From: Rhodophyticola sp. CCM32
GTDB lineage: Bacteria > Pseudomonadota > Alphaproteobacteria > Rhodobacterales > Rhodobacteraceae
Reading direction: 5' to 3'
DNA: 64,000 bases
NCBI RefSeq assembly: GCF_004751985.1
Contig: NZ_CP038492.1
Span: 1-64,000, forward strand
Shown: positions 59,013-64,000 of the stretch, in pieces
How positions within the stretch are numbered: position 1 is the first letter of the stretch
Layout: each line of letters opens with the position of its first letter
Position numbers and translations under genes: made by a program
The notes under the pieces: generated by a model
What the model was told of the DNA's origin: nothing
Seen by the model: only the letters and a program-made list of their open reading frames with translations
The model's database searches: none

Positions 59013-59488
59013 GCCTGCGCCTCGACACAGACCGGGCACAGGCCTTCGACTTCAATCATCATATGTTCCGGGGTAAAGCCCATGGTCTCGGCTGCATGAT
59101 CAAGGCTTTCCTTGACAGGATGCGCCCCGGCTTCGGCCACGCTGTCACATTCCCGGCAGATCATGAACGTGGGCTGGTGGTTGCTGTCTGAAAACACGCA
59201 GGCGACATAGGCGTTCAGGCGTTCGATACGGTGGACGAACCCATGTGTGGTCAAAAATTGCAAAGCACGGTATGCGATAGGAGGCTGGGATCCGAGATTT
59301 TCGGCCTGAAGCTGTTTCAGGATGTCATAAGCCCCCAAAGCGCGATGACCTTCCAGCAGCAGTTCCAGTACCCTGCGGCGTACCGGTGTCAGGCGCAGAT
59401 TCTCAGCGGTGCATTTGGCCTCGGCCGCCGCGATCGCGTCTTGCACGCAGTGGTTGTGGTCATGGTTTTTAAAATCATTTTGAGGCAT
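59009..59488 (-). CDS. zur: Zinc uptake regulator Zur (Fur family)
   Basis: A 159-residue Fur-family repressor. Near residue 37 it reads VRRRVLELLLEGHRALGAYD, with the dimer zinc site cysteines in MICRECDSV and CPVCVEAQA near the end. It represses zinc uptake genes when zinc is plentiful. It heads the zur-znuC-znuB operon and is divergent from znuA across a palindromic AT-rich site. Confidence 0.92.
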   Translation of the reverse strand: MPQNDFKNHDHNHCVQDAIAAAEAKCTAENLRLTPVRRRVLELLLEGHRALGAYDILKQLQAENLGSQPPIAYRALQFLTTHGFVHRIERLNAYVACVFSDSNHQPTFMICRECDSVAEAGAHPVKESLDHAAETMGFTPEHMMIEVEGLCPVCVEAQA

Positions 59489-59512
59489 TTATGGTCCGAT
59501 CAGGTATTCTTG

Positions 59513-59528
59513 ATGTAGTATAACACAT
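59513..59528. promoter_or_regulatory. Candidate Zur box
   Basis: ATGTAGTATAACACAT has outer arms ATGT and ACAT and an AT-rich middle, roughly like known alphaproteobacterial Zur sites. It lies between the divergent zur and znuA genes, so one site could control both. Confidence 0.5.
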
Positions 59529-59563
59529 AAGCTAGGAAAAGCGCCCGATCTTGGTAGGATTTT

Positions 59564-60508
59564 GTGATGTTTTCAATCAGATTTTTTTCTGCCGCTGCAC
59601 TATGTGTTGCTTTGACATCGACAGGTGCCTTTGCCCATCATCCCGTTGTCATTACTGATATTCCGCCGGTGCAGTCTCTGGTCGCGCGGCTTATGCAGGG
59701 TGTTGGCGTGCCGGGCCTTCTGATGGATGGGACCGTTTCATCCCATGATTTCTCTCTGCGCCCGTCGCAGGCAAGGGCCCTGACCGAGGCCGATCTGGTG
59801 ATCTGGATGGGCCCGGAGCTGACGCCCGGACTGGCCAAGGCCGTCACGGTGCTGGCCGAGGATGCCGAGATACTGGAGCTGATGGCGCTGGACGGGGTCG
59901 TGACATATCCCAATCGCGACACCATTTCCGCAGGCGCCGCCCATGACCATCAGGCAGCCGATGATGATCATCATGAGCGTGCGGTGTCTGCCCATCACGG
60001 GCTGGACCCCCATGGATGGCTTGATGTGGAGAATGCGATTGTCTGGACCGTCAGGATCGCAGATCATCTGGCGATGGCGAATCCGGGACATGCGGCGCTT
60101 TATCAGGCCAATGCAGAAGCCGGCGTGCGGGAACTTGAAGCGCTGAGATCTGAAATTTCCGGCATGTTGCGATCCGAGACACCGTTGGAATTTGTCGTTT
60201 TCCATGATGCATATCAGTATTTTGAACGGGCCCACGGGCTGGAGCCGCTGGGCACAATATCACTTTCCCATGCGCAGGCGCCATCTGCGGCACGGCTTGA
60301 TGAAATCCGCGACCGGGTGGCGGCACTGGGGGAGGTTTGCGTTTTTTCAGAACCGCAGTTCGACTCTCGGATTGTCGCATCCGTGACCGAAAACACCCCT
60401 GCGATAACAGCGATGATTGATCCCCTGGGGGCGTCGCTGGAGGTGGGGCCGGACCTGTACCCGGCGCTGATGCGGGGGATTGCGGATCGATTTGCAACCT
60501 GTCGCTAA
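59564..60508 (+). CDS. znuA: Zinc ABC transporter substrate-binding protein
   Basis: A 314-residue periplasmic protein. A signal peptide ends near STGAFAHH, followed by VVITDIPPVQSLVARLMQGV. A His/Asp-rich loop at about residues 125-150 (HDHQAADDDHHERAV) and the HGLDPHGWLD block are ZnuA features. It captures zinc for ZnuBC. The gene is divergent from zur and ends before a short convergent gap. Confidence 0.92.
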   Translation: MMFSIRFFSAAALCVALTSTGAFAHHPVVITDIPPVQSLVARLMQGVGVPGLLMDGTVSSHDFSLRPSQARALTEADLVIWMGPELTPGLAKAVTVLAEDAEILELMALDGVVTYPNRDTISAGAAHDHQAADDDHHERAVSAHHGLDPHGWLDVENAIVWTVRIADHLAMANPGHAALYQANAEAGVRELEALRSEISGMLRSETPLEFVVFHDAYQYFERAHGLEPLGTISLSHAQAPSAARLDEIRDRVAALGEVCVFSEPQFDSRIVASVTENTPAITAMIDPLGASLEVGPDLYPALMRGIADRFATCR

Positions 60509-60548
60509 GGTGCTGCCATGCGTGTCGATTTCGCTGTAGACCTGACGT

Positions 60549-61031
60549 TCACATAACTGCCGAAACCTTGCTGTCGGCGCGGCTTTGGCAGGCGTTTCGA
60601 TAGCAGGCGCCGAAAACATGGTCCCATCCGGTCTGATAGCCCGCCATGATACCGGAGGCCGCGCTGGCCAGAACCTCGAACCCGCCATGGGTCAGGTCAA
60701 CCCGGGTCCCAGAGCCCTCGGCGGTGAAGGTGACGGTGATCTGTGTTGCCTCAGACGGGTCACGGCCCACATACCAATCCAGCGCAAGGCGGGCGCCCGG
60801 TGCCCATTCGGTCACCGTGGCCCAGGGCGCGGTTTGCCCGTCCGGGCGGGTTTCGATGATTTTCCCGCCTTTGCCGGGCTCAACCGTGACATCGCGGGCC
60901 GTGGTGCCATCCCCGGCAGAAAGCGAATGGCTGTCAAGCGGCCACCAGCTTGCCATGTCTTCGGTGAACAGATCAAAGGCCTGATCGGGGGACAGGGGAA
61001 CATGAACGGTTTTCTGGATCGGGTCGGTCAT
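60549..61031 (-). CDS. SRPBCC (AHSA1-like) family protein
   Basis: A 160-residue protein of the START/SRPBCC fold, starting MTDPIQKTVHVPLSPDQAF with DLFTEDMASWWPLDSHSL following. These small cytosolic proteins bind hydrophobic ligands; many are encoded beside an ArsR regulator, as here. The start overlaps the ArsR gene stop by one base. Function is not known. Confidence 0.88.
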   Translation of the reverse strand: MTDPIQKTVHVPLSPDQAFDLFTEDMASWWPLDSHSLSAGDGTTARDVTVEPGKGGKIIETRPDGQTAPWATVTEWAPGARLALDWYVGRDPSEATQITVTFTAEGSGTRVDLTHGGFEVLASAASGIMAGYQTGWDHVFGACYRNACQSRADSKVSAVM

Positions 61032-61387
61032 CAGGAAATCTCCGGTTTTGGGGGCGGGGTTTTGGCGGGTTCTGCGCGCCGCTCTGCCTCGGCGACAAAG
61101 GCGGCCAGCGCGTCATCCCAGAGCCTGTCAAGATAGCGGCGCAGATTGGCCACGCCTTGCGGGGCAAGGGCATAGACACGGCGGGTGCCGCGCGGGGTGA
61201 CCTCCAGCAATCCCGCATCGCTGAGGATTTTCAGATGCTGGGATACGGCCGGGCGGCTGACAGTCAATCCGCGGGCCAGTTCCCCCACGGGCAGGGCGCC
61301 ATGACGCAATTGCTCGACAATCGCGCGTCGGGTCGGGTCGCCAAGGGCGGCGATGGCATCTTCGGGTCCGGGGGTTGCGTTAGTCAT
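61031..61387 (-). CDS. ArsR-family winged-helix regulator
   Basis: A 118-residue regulator. The HTH shows IAALGDPTRRAIVEQLRHGA and ARGLTVSRPAVSQHLKILSD. It lacks metal-binding cysteines, so it belongs to the SdpR-like non-metal branch. It is co-transcribed with the SRPBCC gene. A perfect palindrome lies just upstream of its ATG, suggesting self-repression. Confidence 0.9.
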   Translation of the reverse strand: MTNATPGPEDAIAALGDPTRRAIVEQLRHGALPVGELARGLTVSRPAVSQHLKILSDAGLLEVTPRGTRRVYALAPQGVANLRRYLDRLWDDALAAFVAEAERRAEPAKTPPPKPEIS

Positions 61388-61388
61388 G

Positions 61389-61401
61389 ACTTACCGTAAG
61401 T
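61389..61401. promoter_or_regulatory. Palindrome upstream of the ArsR gene
   Basis: ACTTACCGTAAGT (61389-61401) is a perfect palindrome around a central C, just upstream of the ArsR start codon. A partial copy AACTTACG follows at 61105-style spacing, at 61106-61112. ArsR-type regulators bind such sites in their own promoters. Confidence 0.55.
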
Positions 61402-61573
61402 ATAAACTTACGATTCTGTCAACCGGAAGATGGCCGATAGAATGTGCTCATAATTCGCGGCTCCCACATCATGGGCCACAATCACGGCCCCTTGAAGCCC
61501 CGGGTGCCCACAACTAAGACTCTCGTAACCGTAAGATCATAAGATTTCTCAGACATCAGACAGGCAGGACCCG

Positions 61574-62203
61574 ATGCAAGACCCCGTTGATCATTTCTCG
61601 AACAATCTTGTCCCCATGGTGGTCGAACAGACCAGCCGGGGCGAACGCGCCTATGATATTTTCTCGCGTCTGCTGAAAGAGCGGATCATTTTCGTCAATG
61701 GCCCGATCCATGACGGGATGAGCCAGTTGGTGGTCGCGCAGCTTCTGCATCTGGAGGCGGAAAACCCGACCAAAGAGATCTCAATGTATATCAATTCGCC
61801 CGGCGGCGTGGTGACATCGGGTCTCTCGATCTATGACACGATGCAATACATCAAGCCCAAAGTGTCCACCCTTGTGGTGGGGCAGGCGGCCTCGATGGGG
61901 TCGATCCTGTCTGTCGCGGGGGAGGCCGGCATGCGGTTCTCGCTGCCCAACAGCCGGATCATGGTGCACCAGCCCTCGGGCGGGTATCAGGGGCAGGCGA
62001 CCGATATCATGATCCACGCGGCCGAGACCCAGAAGATCAAGACTCTGATGAACAAGATCTATGTCAAACATACCGGCAACAGTCTGAAAGAGGTGGAAAA
62101 GGCGCTGGAGCGGGACAATTTCATGTCCGCCGAAGAGGCCAAGGACTGGGGCCATATTGACGAGATTGTCGAAAACCGCGCCACCGGAGAGGACGAGAGT
62201 TGA
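61574..62203 (+). CDS. clpP: ATP-dependent Clp protease proteolytic subunit
   Basis: A 209-residue serine peptidase. The catalytic Ser is in [11 protein letters not shown], His in [10 protein letters not shown] and the Asp follows in the [11 protein letters not shown] block. It forms a double-ring chamber and degrades proteins fed by ClpX or ClpA. clpX lies 153 bases downstream, the usual order. A CTTGAA-type heat-shock promoter may lie upstream, but I cannot confirm it. Confidence 0.95.
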   Translation: MQDPVDHFSNNLVPMVVEQTSRGERAYDIFSRLLKERIIFVNGPIHDGMSQLVVAQLLHLEAENPTKEISMYINSPGGVVTSGLSIYDTMQYIKPKVSTLVVGQAASMGSILSVAGEAGMRFSLPNSRIMVHQPSGGYQGQATDIMIHAAETQKIKTLMNKIYVKHTGNSLKEVEKALERDNFMSAEEAKDWGHIDEIVENRATGEDES

Positions 62204-62356
62204 GCATGTCACACTGTTGCGGGGGCAGGCCCGCCACAGGCATTTTGGCGTTGTGGCCGGGTTTTGCCTGTTCTAGTCTGCCCGGAACAGGACATTATAC
62301 ATGCGCGAAATCGGGTTTGGACAGGCCCCCGGACCCAACCGGTTGAGGTAGATAAC

Positions 62357-63622
62357 ATGGCAAGTTCTTCCGGCACGGATAGCAAGAACACGCTTTATTG
62401 CTCGTTTTGCGGCAAAAGCCAGCACGAGGTGAGAAAGCTTATCGCGGGTCCGACCGTGTTCATCTGCGATGAATGTGTCGAGCTGTGCATGGATATCATT
62501 CGGGAAGAAACCAAATCTGCCGGACTGAAGGCCACCGATGGTGTGCCCAGCCCGAAAGAGATTTGCGAAGTGCTGGATGATTACGTGATCGGTCAGGCCC
62601 ATGCGAAACGGGTTTTGTCGGTGGCGGTCCACAACCATTACAAACGCCTGAACCATGCGGGCAAAACCGATATCGAACTGGCGAAATCGAATATTCTGCT
62701 GATTGGCCCCACGGGGTGCGGCAAGACGCTTCTGGCCCAGACACTGGCCCGGATTCTGGATGTGCCGTTCACCATGGCCGATGCCACAACCCTGACCGAG
62801 GCCGGATATGTGGGTGAGGATGTGGAGAACATCATCCTCAAACTGTTGCAGGCGTCTGAATACAATGTGGATCGGGCGCAGCGCGGGATCGTCTATATCG
62901 ACGAGGTTGATAAGATCACGCGGAAATCCGACAACCCGTCGATCACCCGTGACGTCTCGGGCGAGGGGGTGCAGCAGGCGCTGCTGAAAATCATGGAAGG
63001 CACGGTGGCCAGTGTGCCGCCCCAGGGCGGGCGCAAACACCCGCAACAGGAATTCCTTCAGGTCGACACCACAAATATCCTGTTCATCTGCGGCGGGGCC
63101 TTCGCGGGTCTTGAAAAGATCATCGCGCAGCGGGGCAAGGGTTCGGCCATCGGCTTTGGCGCTGATGTGAAAGAGGATGATACCCGCGGCGTGGGTGAGA
63201 TGTTTGGCGAGTTGGAGCCGGAGGATCTGCTGAAATTCGGGTTGATCCCGGAATTTGTTGGCCGTCTGCCCGTGATCGCAACCCTGACCGATCTGGATGA
63301 GGATGCGCTGGTGACCATTCTGACCCAGCCGAAAAACGCGCTGGTGAAGCAATATCAACGGCTGTTCGAACTGGAAGATGCCAGCCTGAAATTCACCGAT
63401 GACGCATTGGGCGCGATTGCCAAACGGGCGATTGCGCGCAAGACCGGTGCGCGGGGCCTGCGCTCGATCATGGAGGATATCCTCCTTGATACGATGTTCG
63501 ATCTGCCGGGCACCGATGGGGTGGAAGAGGTTGTGGTCAATGAAGAAGCGGTGAATTCCGATGCACAGCCTTTGCTGATCTATGCGGAGCGCCCGAAAGA
63601 AGAACCGGCCTCCGCAGGCTGA
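62357..63622 (+). CDS. clpX: ATP-dependent Clp protease ATP-binding subunit
   Basis: A 421-residue unfoldase. I start it at ATG 62357 ([20 protein letters not shown]); an N-terminal zinc-binding domain has CSFC and CDEC pairs. The AAA+ domain shows [25 protein letters not shown] and a [11 protein letters not shown] block. It unfolds substrates and passes them to ClpP. Confidence 0.95.
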   Translation: MASSSGTDSKNTLYCSFCGKSQHEVRKLIAGPTVFICDECVELCMDIIREETKSAGLKATDGVPSPKEICEVLDDYVIGQAHAKRVLSVAVHNHYKRLNHAGKTDIELAKSNILLIGPTGCGKTLLAQTLARILDVPFTMADATTLTEAGYVGEDVENIILKLLQASEYNVDRAQRGIVYIDEVDKITRKSDNPSITRDVSGEGVQQALLKIMEGTVASVPPQGGRKHPQQEFLQVDTTNILFICGGAFAGLEKIIAQRGKGSAIGFGADVKEDDTRGVGEMFGELEPEDLLKFGLIPEFVGRLPVIATLTDLDEDALVTILTQPKNALVKQYQRLFELEDASLKFTDDALGAIAKRAIARKTGARGLRSIMEDILLDTMFDLPGTDGVEEVVVNEEAVNSDAQPLLIYAERPKEEPASAG

Positions 63623-63721
63623 GACGCGCTGCTATTCACGATTTTCAAACTTCTGGCGATTGCTCGTTTGCGGGCGAAATCTACAGGGTGTGTGTTCAGC
63701 CTTGGCTCAGATCACCCTCCC

Positions 63722-63741
63722 GCCCGGCGGCACCGCCGGGC
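63722..63741. terminator. GC-rich hairpin downstream of clpX
   Basis: GCCCGGCGG-CA-CCGCCGGGC is a perfect 9-bp inverted repeat about 100 bases after the clpX stop. No T-run follows, so it is only a possible terminator or RNA-stabilising hairpin. The rest of 63623-63900 shows no gene I can support. Confidence 0.4.
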
Positions 63742-63900
63742 AGCGTCTGAGCCGCCCCCAAGGGGCGCGGGCGCTTCGCTTCCTGCCCCTCGGTTCGGGC
63801 GATGCCCTCTACGCAAACTATATTTGGTGCAGAATAAAATGATTTCGCCGTAGATCAGCAGTTTGCTGATCAAGAGGCAGTCAGATTACAGCATGCTGCT

Positions 63901-64000
63901 TTAAACGATTTCTGCCGTATCATCCCGCCAGCGGTTCACAATCGGGTAACGCCGGTCAAGCCAGAACGCGCGCTCGGTCAGTCGCGCGCCGGGGGCGGAC
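63901..64000 (-). CDS. C-terminal end of an unidentified protein, partial
   Basis: On the minus strand a frame enters from the right edge and ends in TAA at 63901-63903. The visible end reads RAFWLDRRYPIVNRWRDD followed by TAEIV. The composition looks like real protein and it is convergent with clpX. I do not recognise the family from 32 residues. Confidence 0.55.
   Translation of the reverse strand, partial: SAPGARLTERAFWLDRRYPIVNRWRDDTAEIV

Overview
The window looks like a chromosomal segment of an alphaproteobacterium of the Rhodobacteraceae/Roseobacter type. Supporting signs are the GC-rich core genes, the choXWV-betIBA choline cluster, the glycine-betaine/dimethylglycine enzymes, the clpP-clpX order, and DUF1403/DUF2927 proteins typical of that group. 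This is inference from protein families, not from rRNA.

Layout. (1) 1-15.6 kb is an accessory island ending at the 3' end of a tRNA-Ser(TGA), next to a tyrosine integrase; its left end lies outside the window. It carries part of a Qat-like system (qatB, qatA), an AbiEi/AbiEii pair, and a type II-like CBASS. The CBASS has a patatin effector, a DncV-like CD-NTase and an E2-E1 Cap2, preceded by a divergent HTH/metallopeptidase pair of CapH/CapP type. Further right are a DUF1403-ScpB-SIR2 operon, a divergent DUF3883 nuclease-like gene and the integrase. (2) 15.9-24.1 kb holds core genes: a SPOR lipoprotein, D,D-carboxypeptidase, tmk, holB, tatD, an MBL hydrolase and an AEC transporter in one run, then DUF1330 and DUF2927 proteins. 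(3) 24.1-31.7 kb has a LysR regulator divergent from a nitrilase, an oligopeptide-type ABC transporter and an RraA-like gene. (4) 31.8-45 kb is choline/betaine metabolism: uptake (choXWV), oxidation to betaine (betIBA), then a DMGDH-like flavoprotein, an MttB-superfamily methyltransferase, a TetR regulator and an FAD oxidoreductase. (5) 45-57.5 kb is an acyl-CoA degradation cluster with four acyl-CoA dehydrogenases, an APH-like kinase, an FadB/J-like fusion, a thiolase, a thioesterase and a BKACE enzyme. (6) 57.5-60.5 kb is the zinc uptake locus znuB-znuC-zur/znuA. (7) 60.5-64 kb has an SRPBCC/ArsR pair, clpP, clpX and the end of an unidentified gene.

Caution on sequence quality. Ten genes contain eleven single-base frame breaks, each repaired by adding one base and most lying in short homopolymers. 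Two more genes hold in-frame TAG codons. Conserved metabolic genes are hit as often as the island genes, so many of these are probably consensus errors. Apparent pseudogenes here should be read with that in mind.

Most promising biology. One is the tightly overlapping DUF1403-ScpB-SIR2 operon, which pairs a chromosome-segregation-type protein with a probable NAD-consuming effector inside a defence island. The other is the CBASS under a CapH/CapP-like switch with a clear palindromic operator.
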